From positions 44,707 to 108,706 of the forward strand of contig CANRMF010000001.1 of NCBI GenBank assembly GCA_947631665.1: a stretch of 64,000 bases of DNA. Direction: 5' to 3'. A program made the position numbers and the translations under genes. The stretch's first letter is position 1. The number at the start of each line of letters is the position of its first letter. Shown one piece after another: positions 54,501 to 62,385 of this stretch. This stretch comes from an uncultured Lachnospiraceae bacterium (GTDB lineage: Bacteria > Bacillota > Clostridia > Lachnospirales > Lachnospiraceae). Below the pieces are notes generated by a model. The model did not search any database. It worked only from the letters and a program-made list of their open reading frames with translations, and was not told the DNA's origin.

Positions 54501-55100
54501 CCGTTCCAGTTCCCCTAAAATATCCGTCACGCGCAGCAGGTTTTGGTTCTGGTCGTCCAGTTTCTTTATCGCCTCATTTTTGCGGCGTTTAAATTTCACA
54601 ATGCCAGCCGCCTCGTCAAAGAGTTCACGCCTTTCCTCCGGCTTTCCACTTAAAATTTTGTCAATCTGTCCCTGCCCGATAATGGAATATCCCTCTTTGC
54701 CGATTCCGGTATCGTAAAACATTTCGTTGATATCGCGGAGCCGCACCTGCGTACCGTTAATCATGTATTCGCTTTCTCCGGAGCGGAACAGTCTTCGGGA
54801 AACCGTAACTTCACTGTAATCCACATTCAACTGATGGTCTGAATTGTCAAATGTTATGGCAACATAGGCATAACCCATCGGTTTTCTGCTTTCTGTTCCG
54901 GCAAAAATCACATCTTCCATTTTGGAGCTTCTTAACTGTCTGATTTTCTGTTCGCCCAAAACCCAACGCACCGCGTCCGCAACGTTACTTTTTCCGGATC
55001 CGTTCGGCCCGACAATTCCCGTAATTCCATTATGAAATTCAAATTTGATTTTATTTGCAAAGGATTTGAATCCATGAATTTCGATACTTTTTAAATACAT
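51540..55100 (-). CDS. smc: Chromosome condensation ATPase SMC
   Basis: A 1186-residue SMC protein. The N-terminal P-loop is GPNGSGKSNV at residues 31-40; two long coiled coils (about 170-500 and 660-1000) flank a hinge near residues 500-650 (YEVAIETALGGNIQNIVTD). The C-terminal head has the ABC signature LSGGEKAL and the Walker B CLLDEIEAALD. SMC organises and segregates the chromosome with ScpA and ScpB, which are not in this window. It sits two bases after rnc and just before ftsY. Confidence 0.97.
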   Translation of the reverse strand: MYLKSIEIHGFKSFANKIKFEFHNGITGIVGPNGSGKSNVADAVRWVLGEQKIRQLRSSKMEDVIFAGTESRKPMGYAYVAITFDNSDHQLNVDYSEVTVSRRLFRSGESEYMINGTQVRLRDINEMFYDTGIGKEGYSIIGQGQIDKILSGKPEERRELFDEAAGIVKFKRRKNEAIKKLDDQNQNLLRVTDILGELERQVVPLEKQSEKAKRYLVLKDDLKMNDVNMYLIEVDEIKKRLAGIDEKISVASSDMQIANDEFKQIKSDYNKLEAMIEEIHATVEEKKEKLNETVLNIEKYEGQIRVIKEQINSAQSNESFMNQRISSLTEEISGHNQELDQSLQEKEENEASLKKLLSDQTQAQEELTQYEEDGLRLEEEIEAHKAEIIELLNVKAQIQTQIQKFDTLLEQVHIRKSQLNQKLIAFQSQKENQEQIIEDFSKQLESMEQEIGEVQATLSGYQEELSQLRENNKNLQLQLNKNQAAYHQSKSNLDTLKNITERYEGYGSSIKKVMELKASKKGIIGVVADIIKVDEKYEVAIETALGGNIQNIVTDTETTAKETIEYLKKNKFGRATFLPLSSMSNKTNFNAPDALEERGVIGLASDLVHISKKYEGVAKYLLGRVMVVDTIDHAISIERKYRYTLRIVTLEGEYLNVGGSISGGAFRNTSNLLGRRREIEELNNHLAELKKEKERLDQEILDNRGRSSVISEEIAKITEALQQQQLMKNTLEMNLRQANQEKDNLVSEYQSYTEENDSISEEIKNIEKNSSELNGELSGREDQGVILEQTVRDKTKALEALKEHQSEKRALLEEINIEIANIKQKHSFIMEKAQNCERLLQDLSNELKQMENNSQENHQEISARLEAIENYTKEVENSRELIASLKAEIQKAENEKETQNREHKEFFEKRESLSARITDLDKELYRLTSQKETLEEKAESKESYMWNEYEITYRSALEMKDEAYSDKGKIRDSIAQIRREMKSLGDVNINAIEEFKEVNERYQFMKTQHDDLMEAKENLLKIIDELEVGMRKQFREKLEEIKVEFDHVFKELFGGGKGTIELTDAEDILDAGIHIISQPPGKKLQNMMQLSGGEKALTAISLLFAIQNLKPSPFCLLDEIEAALDGSNVVRFAEYLHKLTKNTQFIVITHRRGTMNCADRLYGITMQEKGISALVSVDLLEKDLDK

Positions 55101-55101
55101 A

Positions 55102-55791
55102 TTATTTCCTCTTATCTAATGTTTTTAAAGCGCAAAATGCTGCCTTTTGTTCTGCTTCTTTTTTATTCCTGCCGCTGCCCGTACCCACGACCTGTCCGTC
55201 AAGAAGTACCGCGGCCTCAAAAGTTTTCGCATGTTCCGGCCCTGATTCCCCGATAATTTTGTAACTGAGATTTCTGTTTTTTACGGAATTGACGCGCTCC
55301 TGCAAAATTGTCTTGCTATCATGAAACATTTTCTTTGTCTCAATATCGTTTAAAACAAACCGGTAGACAAAATCTTTTGCCGCGTTAATGCCACCGTCCA
55401 GAAAAATAGCGCCAATCAGGGATTCCAACGCGTCGGAAACAATAGAGTCCCGATACCGTCCGCCGGAATTTTCTTCTCCGTTTCCCACATAAATAAAATC
55501 GGACAGACTGATTTCTTTTGCATCAAGCGCAAGCGTCGGCTCGCACACCAGTCCGGCGCGGAGTTTTGACATATCGCCTTCCGACATATCCTCCATCGTC
55601 AGGTATAAAAATTCACTGGAAATCAGTTCCAAAACAGCATCTCCCAAAAATTCCAACCGCTCGTTATCCTTCATGCCGCTATGCTTATGCTCATTCGCAT
55701 AGGACGTGTGCGTCAATGCATTAATCAGCAACTCTTTTGACTTAAATTCGTAATGTATTTTCTGTTCCAACAACTGATAATCCAAATTCAT
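55102..55791 (-). CDS. rnc: Ribonuclease III
   Basis: A 229-residue double-strand-specific endoribonuclease for rRNA and mRNA processing. The nuclease signature is NERLEFLGDAVLELI near residues 43-57, and the C-terminal double-stranded RNA-binding domain begins at about 155 and includes GTGSGRNKKEAEQKAAFCAL. It is preceded by the acpP terminator and followed directly by smc. Confidence 0.96.
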   Translation of the reverse strand: MNLDYQLLEQKIHYEFKSKELLINALTHTSYANEHKHSGMKDNERLEFLGDAVLELISSEFLYLTMEDMSEGDMSKLRAGLVCEPTLALDAKEISLSDFIYVGNGEENSGGRYRDSIVSDALESLIGAIFLDGGINAAKDFVYRFVLNDIETKKMFHDSKTILQERVNSVKNRNLSYKIIGESGPEHAKTFEAAVLLDGQVVGTGSGRNKKEAEQKAAFCALKTLDKRK

Positions 55792-55829
55792 TTTTTCACC
55801 TTTTCAGTTTTATTTCATGATGCAATTTA

Positions 55830-55860
55830 TTTTAGAAAAAGCCCTATAAAATAGGGCTTT
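55830..55860 (-). terminator. acpP terminator
   Basis: AAAGCCCTAT and ATAGGGCTTT form a ten-base-pair stem around a three-base loop, followed on the minus strand by TTTTTCT. It lies 18 bases after acpP, in the gap before rnc. Confidence 0.9.
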
Positions 55861-55877
55861 CCACACATATCAGACTT

Positions 55878-56108
55878 TTACTGAAGCACTTTTTTAATTG
55901 CTTCAAACGCATCGCCGACAGTAACAATATCCGCAGTCGCCTCCGTAGGAACTTTAATGCCGAATTCATCTTCAATTCCCATAACAATCTCCAAAATATC
56001 CAATGAATCTGCCCCTAAATCATCTACAAATTTACTGTCCACCGTAATCGTGCTTTCATCAATATCCAAAACATCTGCAATCGCGCTTGTCAATCTTCCT
56101 AATTCCAT
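55878..56108 (-). CDS. acpP: Acyl carrier protein
   Basis: A 76-residue ACP: the phosphopantetheine serine lies in FVDDLGADSLDILEIVMGIEDEFGI (D-S-L at about residue 36), with the acidic, helical context of the family. It carries acyl intermediates in fatty acid synthesis. It follows plsX, whose substrate is acyl-ACP, by 13 bases, and the two share one transcript ended by the terminator after acpP. Confidence 0.96.
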   Translation of the reverse strand: MELGRLTSAIADVLDIDESTITVDSKFVDDLGADSLDILEIVMGIEDEFGIKVPTEATADIVTVGDAFEAIKKVLQ

Positions 56109-56121
56109 GATGATTCCTCCA

Positions 56122-57126
56122 TTATTTTAAATTTAGTTTTTCCATAAATTTTGTATTTAAGTCCATCTCTTTAAAAGAAGCGCACTGTAAAATGGAATTT
56201 TTAATTTCCACCGCTTTAGAATTTCCATGCGTCTTTACCAGCAGGCCCTTCAGTCCCAACAACGGCGCTCCGCCATACTCCTCAATCTGAAATCCTTTGA
56301 GGGTTTCTTTCAGGCTTTTCTTTATCAGCAGTCCGCCGATTTTTGATTTCAGGCTGCTCTTTAATCCGCCTTTCACCTTTGTCATCAGCGCATCGGCAAC
56401 GCCCTCGTAAGTTTTCAGGATTACATTACCGACAAATGCGTCGCAGACAACAACGTCTGCAGCACCCGCAGGAATATCTCTGGCCTCGATATTGCCGATA
56501 AAATTGATATCCTCTGCCTCTTGCAATAAAGGAAAAGTTTCTTTCGTAAGAGCGTTTCCTTTTTCCTCCTCCGAGCCGATATTAACTAATCCGACTCTCG
56601 GATTTTTAATACCCATGATATTTTCCATATAAACCGAACCCATTTTAGCAAACTGCAATAAATGCGCCGGTCTCGCATCAACGTTAGCCCCGCAGTCAAT
56701 CAACAGCGCAACGCCGTTTATCGTAGGAATCAGCGGCGCAAGCGGCGGGCGTCCGACGCCTTTTAACCGTCCGATAATCACATGTCCACCAACCAGATTT
56801 GCTCCGGTGCTTCCTGCGGAAACCATTGCGTCGGCTTCTCCATGTTTTACCATATACTGGCATTTCACCAAAGAAGAATCTGTTTTTTCACGAATCGCCA
56901 CAGCCGGAGGCTCCGCCATGTCAATTACTTCCGTAGCGTTTACAATTTCGAGCGCGTCTGCCGGATATTCATATTTTGAGAGTTCTTCCAAAATCAAGTC
57001 CTCTTTTCCGACTAATTTCACCAGAATATTTTTATTTTCCTGTGCGGCCGCTACCGCCCCTTTGACAATTTCCTGCGGCGCGTAATCTCCGCCCATGCAG
57101 TCTAATGCAACAACCGTTTGTGGCAT
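56122..57126 (-). CDS. plsX: Phosphate acyltransferase PlsX
   Basis: A 334-residue enzyme making acyl-phosphate from acyl-ACP for PlsY. Marks are VALDCMGGDYAPQEIVKGAV at the N-terminus, VSAGSTGANLVGGHVIIGR, LIDCGANVDARPAHLLQFAKMG and the C-terminal EEYGGAPLLGLKGLLVKTHG. It has its own strong promoter, just beyond the rpmF terminator, and leads into acpP. Confidence 0.96.
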   Translation of the reverse strand: MPQTVVALDCMGGDYAPQEIVKGAVAAAQENKNILVKLVGKEDLILEELSKYEYPADALEIVNATEVIDMAEPPAVAIREKTDSSLVKCQYMVKHGEADAMVSAGSTGANLVGGHVIIGRLKGVGRPPLAPLIPTINGVALLIDCGANVDARPAHLLQFAKMGSVYMENIMGIKNPRVGLVNIGSEEEKGNALTKETFPLLQEAEDINFIGNIEARDIPAGAADVVVCDAFVGNVILKTYEGVADALMTKVKGGLKSSLKSKIGGLLIKKSLKETLKGFQIEEYGGAPLLGLKGLLVKTHGNSKAVEIKNSILQCASFKEMDLNTKFMEKLNLK

Positions 57127-57155
57127 AAAACACTCCTCCTTTGCATACGAATTGT

Positions 57156-57184
57156 ATTATACTAAAACCGACGCGTAAAATCAA
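57156..57184 (-). promoter_or_regulatory. Promoter for plsX-acpP
   Basis: On the minus strand TTGATT, 17 bases, TATAAT. It sits about 35 bases upstream of the plsX ATG and follows the rpmF terminator, giving plsX-acpP its own transcript. Confidence 0.8.
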
Positions 57185-57198
57185 GTAAACGGCAACTG

Positions 57199-57230
57199 AA
57201 AAAGACCCTGTCAACAGACAGGATCTTTTT
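57199..57230 (-). terminator. rpmF terminator
   Basis: AAAAAGATCCTGTC and GACAGGGTCTTTTT pair in minus-strand RNA (one G-U wobble) around a four-base loop, ending in a T-run. It lies 16 bases after rpmF. Confidence 0.9.
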
Positions 57231-57245
57231 CTCACCATTTTCAAA

Positions 57246-57425
57246 TTAGTCAACCGGAATAATTTCTTTCTTGTTGTAGCTTCCACATGCTTTGCACACT
57301 CTATGCGGCATCATGAGTGCGCCGCACTTACTGCACTTTACAAGATTTGGAGCTGACATCTTCCAGTTTGCTCTCCTCTGGTCTCTCCTTCCTTTGGAAG
57401 ATTTATTTTTTGGACAGATAGACAT
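57246..57425 (-). CDS. rpmF: 50S ribosomal protein L32 (not in ORF track)
   Basis: A 59-residue protein read from the minus strand, too short for the track. It starts SICPKNKSSKGRRDQRRANWK and ends NKKEIIPVD, the L32 pattern. Two CxxC pairs (CSKCG and CKACG) make the zinc ribbon, so this is the zinc-binding form of L32. AAGGAGGTG lies upstream of the ATG. The gene follows yceD, as in most bacteria, and ends at a terminator. Confidence 0.97.
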   Translation of the reverse strand: MSICPKNKSSKGRRDQRRANWKMSAPNLVKCSKCGALMMPHRVCKACGSYNKKEIIPVD

Positions 57426-57428
57426 GGA

Positions 57429-57950
57429 TTACACCTCCTTAAACTGATTAAAAACATCTAAAATTTTTGACATTCGCGGATCGAGTTCTGTTTTGCCACA
57501 CCTGCATATACCATCATTTAAGTTAGAACCGCATTGATTGCATATTCCCTTGCAGTCCGCGCTGCATAGAACTTTCATCGGTAAACTGATCAGAATCTCG
57601 TTATGAATAAGCGCGTCCGTATCTAAGCAATAATCCTGCAGAAAACATTCCTCGTCAAACTCTTTGATTTTTTCTTCTGCCGACTTATTCATATCCAGTT
57701 CTTTATCGAAACTGATATCAATCCGATTTAACACAGGTCTCAGACAGCGGTCGCATGGAATACTCAACTGTACGAACCCATTGAGCGTACACCCGATTTT
57801 CTTATCGCCGCGGCAATTTAACTGAAGCGTCAAATCATAATCAACCATATCATATTCCAAATCCTTTATTTTAAAGGATTTTTCCGGCTGAGGTTTATAT
57901 TTCTTTTCGTCAATATCCCCTTGCAAAAACTGATATAAATCGATTAACAT
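57429..57950 (-). CDS. yceD: YceD/DUF177 family protein
   Basis: A 173-residue DUF177 protein, co-located with rpmF in most bacteria; its relatives are linked to 23S rRNA levels. The middle segment CTLNGFVQLSIPCDRCLRPV is characteristic, and the C-terminal part has a second set of cysteines (CSADCKGICNQCGSNLNDGICRCG) that could bind zinc. It has a perfect consensus promoter upstream and lies three bases from rpmF. Confidence 0.92.
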   Translation of the reverse strand: MLIDLYQFLQGDIDEKKYKPQPEKSFKIKDLEYDMVDYDLTLQLNCRGDKKIGCTLNGFVQLSIPCDRCLRPVLNRIDISFDKELDMNKSAEEKIKEFDEECFLQDYCLDTDALIHNEILISLPMKVLCSADCKGICNQCGSNLNDGICRCGKTELDPRMSKILDVFNQFKEV

Positions 57951-57979
57951 AATATCCTTTCCATAAAGACACCTAATAG

Positions 57980-58008
57980 ATTATACATAAGTCCCATATT
58001 TTTGTCAA
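57980..58008 (-). promoter_or_regulatory. Consensus sigma-A promoter for yceD-rpmF
   Basis: On the minus strand TTGACA, 17 bases, TATAAT, matching the sigma-A consensus at every hexamer position with ideal spacing. It lies in the 102-base gap after ackA, about 30 bases from the yceD start. Confidence 0.9.
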
Positions 58009-58052
58009 ATATTTTATTCAATCTTTTATTCTGCCGGAAAACAGACATTTTC

Positions 58053-59249
58053 CTATGAATTAAGAACCTCGACTGTTTCTCTGGCAATGGCGAGTTCTTC
58101 GTTCGTCGGTACCACCAGCACCTTTACAGCAGAGTCCGGTGTGGAAATGATTTTTTCCTGTCCGCAGACATCATTTGCGCCGTCACCAATCTGGATTCCC
58201 AAAAAGGTCAGATGGTCGCAGACTGCCTTTCGGATATTCGGATTATTTTCTCCAACTCCGGCGGTAAAGACAATGGCGTCAACGCCGTTCATCACTGCTG
58301 CATATGCTCCGACGAAACGTACAACGCTGCGGATATACGCATCAAACGCTGATTTCGCCTTTTGATTTCCTTCCTGAATAGCCCTGTTAATATCGCGGAA
58401 GTCGCTGGACAATTCGGACAATCCTGCCATACCGGATTGCTTATTGAGTATCTGAATAACCTCCTGTGTGGAAATCTGCTCTTTCTCCGCAATCACTCCT
58501 AGGATACTCGGATCAATGTCGCCGCTGCGGGTGCCCATAATCACTCCGGAAAGCGGCGTCAGCCCCATGCTTGTGTCCACAGATCTGCCACATTCGACAG
58601 CGCTGATACTTGCGCCGTTTCCAAGATGACAGACAATCGTTTTGAGACTATTGTAATCCCGTCCCAGTATTTCAGCCGTTCTCTTAGACACAAAACTGTG
58701 CGACGTGCCATGAAATCCATAACGGCGGATTTGATATTTTTCATAATATTTGTATGGAATCGCATACAGATAAGCGCTCTCCGGCATTGTCTGGTGAAAT
58801 GCCGTATCAAAAACTACGACGTTTGGCGTTTCCGGCATGATTTTCATGCAGGCGTCGATTCCAATCAGATTTGCAGGATTGTGCAGCGGCGCCAGTTCGT
58901 TACACGCCTCTATTTTTTTCAACACCGCATCGGTAACCTGAACCGATTGTGAGAAGTATTCGCCGCCATGCACTACCCGATGTCCGACAGCGTCAACTTC
59001 TGACATATCGGAAATGACGCCGACGGATTTATCCGTCAGGAAATCTATGACAGCGCTTATCGCCTCGTGATGCGTAGGCATGGCTGTTGTCTTAACCATC
59101 TTTTCTCCGCCGGAAGGCGTATAGGAAATGCTGCTTTCCTCCATGCCGATACGCTCGCATAATCCTTTTGCAAGCACCTTCTCGCTCTCAGAATCAATCA
59201 GTTGGAATTTTAAAGACGAACTGCCGCAGTTAATAACTAATATTTCCAT
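58053..59249 (-). CDS. ackA: Acetate kinase
   Basis: A 398-residue kinase that makes ATP from acetyl phosphate and ADP, releasing acetate. The N-terminus is LVINCGSSSLKFQLID, followed by VGHRVVHGGEYF, VFDTAFHQTMP, the conserved RRYGFHGTSHSFVSKR, and the adenosine-binding FTAGVGENN. With pta, 51 bases upstream, it forms the acetate fermentation pair. Confidence 0.97.
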   Translation of the reverse strand: MEILVINCGSSSLKFQLIDSESEKVLAKGLCERIGMEESSISYTPSGGEKMVKTTAMPTHHEAISAVIDFLTDKSVGVISDMSEVDAVGHRVVHGGEYFSQSVQVTDAVLKKIEACNELAPLHNPANLIGIDACMKIMPETPNVVVFDTAFHQTMPESAYLYAIPYKYYEKYQIRRYGFHGTSHSFVSKRTAEILGRDYNSLKTIVCHLGNGASISAVECGRSVDTSMGLTPLSGVIMGTRSGDIDPSILGVIAEKEQISTQEVIQILNKQSGMAGLSELSSDFRDINRAIQEGNQKAKSAFDAYIRSVVRFVGAYAAVMNGVDAIVFTAGVGENNPNIRKAVCDHLTFLGIQIGDGANDVCGQEKIISTPDSAVKVLVVPTNEELAIARETVEVLNS

Positions 59250-59300
59250 AATAATTTTACAGTGATTTTTTAATCCTTCACCGTACTCCTTTCTAATCCA

Positions 59301-60296
59301 TTATGCGATTTGCGCCTGAACCGCCGTAATTGCCACAACGCCGACAATATCTTTTGCGCTGCAGCCGCGCGACAAATCATTGATTGGCTTTGCAATTCCC
59401 TGACAAAGCGGGCCATAAGCTTCTGCCTGTCCAAGTCTCTGCAATAATTTATAACCGATATTTCCTGCGTCCAAATCAGGGAATACCAAGACATTTGCTT
59501 TTCCGGCCACCGGACTTCCCGGCGCCTTGAATTCAGCAATTTCAGGTACGAGCGCCGCATCTGTCTGCAATTCCCCGTCCACGAGATATTGCGGATATTC
59601 TTTTTTAGCCAGTCTGGTGGCTTCAACGACTTTGGATACATCTGCATGAGCCGCGCTTCCGTATGAAGAATGGGAAAGCATCGCAACTCTTGCCTTTTCT
59701 CCTACGAGATATTCAAAAGATTCCGCGCTGCTTGCCGCAATATCAGCAAGCTGCTCCGGCGTTGGATTCTGATTTAAACCGCAGTCACCCATAACAAAAA
59801 CTCCGTTCGAGCCCATTTCTTTATTCGGCACACAGATTAGGAAAAAGGCGGATACCAGTTTGCTGCCCGGTTTCGTCTTTACAATCTGCAGCGATGGCCT
59901 CAATGTATTGGCTGAGGAATGGCACGCTCCGGAAACCACGCCGTCCGCATCGCCGTTTTTGACCATCATGCAGGCAAAATACATATGATCGCTGATTAAC
60001 ATGGCGTACGCCTGCTTTTCAGTCATTCCCTTTGCTTTTCTTAATTGATAAAACTGCTCGGCATATTGTTTTAGTTTATCTGACTTACGGGGATTGATTA
60101 CGCACAAGCCCTCCAAATCATAGTCTGCGCCGTATTTGTCAAATTCTTCCTCGGTCGCAAGTATGATAATATCAGCAAAATCTTCCTTTAAAATCTGTTG
60201 CGCCGCTTCATAAGTACGCCTGTCCATACCCTCCGGCAATACAATTGTTTTTCTGCTGGCTCTGGCCTTTTCTTTCAGTTCATCAATAAAATTCAT
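59301..60296 (-). CDS. pta: Phosphate acetyltransferase
   Basis: A 331-residue single-domain Pta converting acetyl-CoA to acetyl phosphate, the short form typical of Firmicutes. Marks are SRKTIVLPEGMDRRTYEAA near the N-terminus, DGVVSGACHSSANTLRPSLQ, VFVMGDCGLNQNPT and VLVFPDLDAGNIGYKL. The ORF-track start is a GTG four codons earlier; the ATG used here follows AAGGTGAGGTG. It has its own promoter at the edge of the repeat array. Confidence 0.96.
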   Translation of the reverse strand: MNFIDELKEKARASRKTIVLPEGMDRRTYEAAQQILKEDFADIIILATEEEFDKYGADYDLEGLCVINPRKSDKLKQYAEQFYQLRKAKGMTEKQAYAMLISDHMYFACMMVKNGDADGVVSGACHSSANTLRPSLQIVKTKPGSKLVSAFFLICVPNKEMGSNGVFVMGDCGLNQNPTPEQLADIAASSAESFEYLVGEKARVAMLSHSSYGSAAHADVSKVVEATRLAKKEYPQYLVDGELQTDAALVPEIAEFKAPGSPVAGKANVLVFPDLDAGNIGYKLLQRLGQAEAYGPLCQGIAKPINDLSRGCSAKDIVGVVAITAVQAQIA

Positions 60297-60329
60297 AATA
60301 CACCTCACCTTGATTTATTCACTATTCCT

Positions 60330-60358
60330 ATCATACTCCATGTTGATTTTCACAGCAA
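60330..60358 (-). promoter_or_regulatory. Promoter for pta-ackA
   Basis: On the minus strand TTGCTG, 17 bases, TATGAT. Its -35 ends eight bases before the repeat array begins, so repeats lie immediately upstream of it. Confidence 0.75.
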
Positions 60359-60366
60359 GTAGATAT

Positions 60367-60884
60367 TTTCATATATATTTGTAAAAAAAGTAAATTGCGT
60401 ACATAAAAATCCTATGCAAAACATGAGTGGGAAGTAAAATTACATGCTATTTTGTGTAAATGGGTGAATTCTGCATGTAAAAATCCTATGAAAAATGTGA
60501 GTGGGAAACAAAATTACATGCTTTTTTGTGTAAATGAGTGAATTTTGCATGTAAAAATCCCATGTAAAACATGAGCTGGAAACAAAATTACATGCTTTTT
60601 TCTGTAAATGAGTGAATTTTGCATGTAAAAATCCCATGAAAAATATGAGTGGGAAACAAAATTACATGCTTTTTTCTGTAAATGGGTGAATTCTACATAT
60701 AAAAATCCTATAAAAAGTATGAGTGGAAAATAAAATTACATGCTTTTGTGTGTAAATGAGTGAATTTTGCATGTAAAAATCCCATGAAAAGTCTGAGCGG
60801 GAAATAAAATTACATGTATTTTTGCTTAAAAATGTAAAAAATACATGTAAAAGCCCTCCGCAGAGTATGCAAGCCGGACAAAAT
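60367..60884. repeat. Tandem array of seven 74-bp units
   Basis: A period of exactly 74 bases runs from about 60367 to 60884. Five units (starting at 60441, 60515, 60589, 60663 and 60737) are closely alike, each reading TACATGC...GCATGTAAAAATCC...AAACAAAAT; one diverged unit lies on each side. Each unit holds an inverted pair TACATGC and GCATGTA, 25 bases apart. Because 74 is not a multiple of three, the reading frame shifts in each unit, so this is not coding. The array fills the 716-base gap between pta and tmcAL. Confidence 0.9.
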
Positions 60885-60933
60885 TACATGCAGACCGGAC
60901 GAAATTACATGCAAGCCAAACGAAATCACATGG
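60871..60933. repeat. Three 21-bp units ending the array
   Basis: AAGCCGGACAAAATTACATGC is repeated as three 21-base copies with changes, the first overlapping the last 74-bp unit. Each copy keeps the ACATG half-site of the larger unit. The next bases are the tmcAL promoter. Confidence 0.8.
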
Positions 60934-60937
60934 AAAT

Positions 60938-60966
60938 TTGCAACTTCAATCTAATAATGTTAAAAT
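60938..60966 (+). promoter_or_regulatory. Promoter for tmcAL
   Basis: TTGCAA, 17 bases, TAAAAT, with a TGT just before the -10. It starts five bases after the last repeat and leads into tmcAL about 55 bases on. Confidence 0.75.
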
Positions 60967-61025
60967 ATCGCTGAAAAACGTAAATTCAGATATGATAAAT
61001 CCCCCTATTATTTAGGAGTTCTTTT

Positions 61026-62252
61026 ATGAAAACAGTTGGAATTATTGCCGAACTGAACCCGTTTCACAACGGTCATCAGTATATTATTGAAAAGGCAAAA
61101 CAGATTACAAAAGCTGATAATGTCATTATTTTGTGCAGCGGAAATTATGTGCAGCGCGGTGCTCCCGCGATTATCAATAAATATGAACGGGCAAAAATGG
61201 CGTTGAAAAACGGAGCGGACGCAGTTTTTGAACTGCCGGTAGTTTATGCGACGGCATCTGCCGAGTTGTTTGCCAGAGCTTCTGTCGCATTTTTTGACCG
61301 GCTGAACTGCGTTGATTATTTGTGTTTTGGCTGTGAAGCCGACGATATGAAACTGTTGTCCACTGTGACAAAAATTCTTTATGAGGAGCCGCCGACATAC
61401 CGGCAGTATTTATCTTCTGCCACAGAATCCGGTTTATCCTTTCCGAAAGCGCGTCAGTATGCCGTAATTGAATATTGCAGAGAGACCGGTATCTCAGATC
61501 CGCTTTCCGTTGAATTGCTGTTATCCGCGCCAAATAATATTTTAGCCATTGAATATCTCAAAGCGCTCAAGTATTTTCATTCTAAAATTCAGCCGTTGGC
61601 TGTCCGCCGTCAGGGGGCCGGATATCATTCTTTGGATACCAATGCCCGATTTGCTTCCGCCACTGCCATCAGACGCGAAATTGAGCAGAATTCCTATCAG
61701 GAAATCAACGCCCATATTCCCGCTAACTGCCACAACGCGCTTGAAGCGGCTGACAAGGTGTTTTGGAAGGATTTCAATCTGCTTTTGGGCGAACGTCTGA
61801 TACGCCGTAATGATTTTTCTGATATTTTTGGAATCAATGAAGATTTGTCCAACCGGATTGAACGCACAAAATTCCAATATATAACGGTCAGCGATTATCT
61901 GGAACTTCTTCATTCAAAAAATTATACCTATTCAGCGATTTCCCGCGCGCTGCTTCATCTGTGTCTGGGAATAAAACAACAGCTGGTTGACGAATTTATC
62001 GGAAACGGATACCATTTTTACGCGCGGTTGCTGGGCTTTCGCAAAGAGTCCGGCATTTTATCGGAAATCAAGGAAAAAAGTTCGATTCCGCTGATTAGCA
62101 AACTCTCGGCTTTTTATCATCAATGCGATGAATCCGCGAGAAAAATGCTCGACCTCTGTATCGGCTGCGATCACCTTTACCGGCTGATTGTAACAGATAA
62201 AACCGGCAGGCATCTTCCGAACGAATTTGAAAATCAGATTATTATTCAATAG
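61026..62252 (+). CDS. tmcAL: tRNA(Met) cytidine acetate ligase
   Basis: A 408-residue nucleotidyltransferase-fold protein (YlbM family). The N-terminus IIAELNPFHNGHQYIIEKAK has the nucleotide-binding HxGH at residues 14-17; CSGNYVQRGAPAIINKYERA and GADAVFELPVVYAT follow. In B. subtilis this enzyme makes ac4C34 of elongator tRNA-Met using acetate and ATP rather than acetyl-CoA. It is on plus, divergent from pta and separated from it by the repeat array. The start has TTTAGGAG upstream. Confidence 0.92.
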   Translation: MKTVGIIAELNPFHNGHQYIIEKAKQITKADNVIILCSGNYVQRGAPAIINKYERAKMALKNGADAVFELPVVYATASAELFARASVAFFDRLNCVDYLCFGCEADDMKLLSTVTKILYEEPPTYRQYLSSATESGLSFPKARQYAVIEYCRETGISDPLSVELLLSAPNNILAIEYLKALKYFHSKIQPLAVRRQGAGYHSLDTNARFASATAIRREIEQNSYQEINAHIPANCHNALEAADKVFWKDFNLLLGERLIRRNDFSDIFGINEDLSNRIERTKFQYITVSDYLELLHSKNYTYSAISRALLHLCLGIKQQLVDEFIGNGYHFYARLLGFRKESGILSEIKEKSSIPLISKLSAFYHQCDESARKMLDLCIGCDHLYRLIVTDKTGRHLPNEFENQIIIQ

Positions 62253-62270
62253 AGATTAGAGTGTCAGAAA

Positions 62271-62340
62271 GGTGCTTTTCACCAACCAAACACAAGTATG
62301 TAATGCTTCAAATCAGCTTGCAGACACACATGCCTGTGTC
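62271..62340 (+). ncRNA. Structured region after tmcAL, possible RNA element
   Basis: Two hairpins can form in plus-strand RNA: GGTG with CACC, and GACACA with TGTGTC around a CATGCC loop. With the following GAAA-capped stem this gives about 90 bases of structured RNA not explained by genes. It could be a 3' UTR element or a small RNA; no clear promoter was seen. Confidence 0.3.
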
Positions 62341-62344
62341 GTAT

Positions 62345-62362
62345 AGCCCCGAAAGGGGTTTT
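62345..62362 (+). terminator. First terminator after tmcAL
   Basis: AGCCCC and GGGGTT pair around a GAAA tetraloop, followed by TTTT. The terminal pair is a G-U wobble only on plus, so it suits the tmcAL transcript. Confidence 0.65.
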
Positions 62363-62385
62363 GATACCTGAATCTCAACAGCAAT

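Noticed and set aside
60440-60637. 65-aa ORF on the minus strand inside the repeat array
   Set aside because: It consists of 74-bp repeat units that shift frame each time; no ribosome binding site or domain, so it is a by-product of the repeat.
60367-60933. Possible CRISPR array
   Set aside because: The whole 74-bp unit repeats, with no unique spacers between short repeats, and no cas gene lies nearby.
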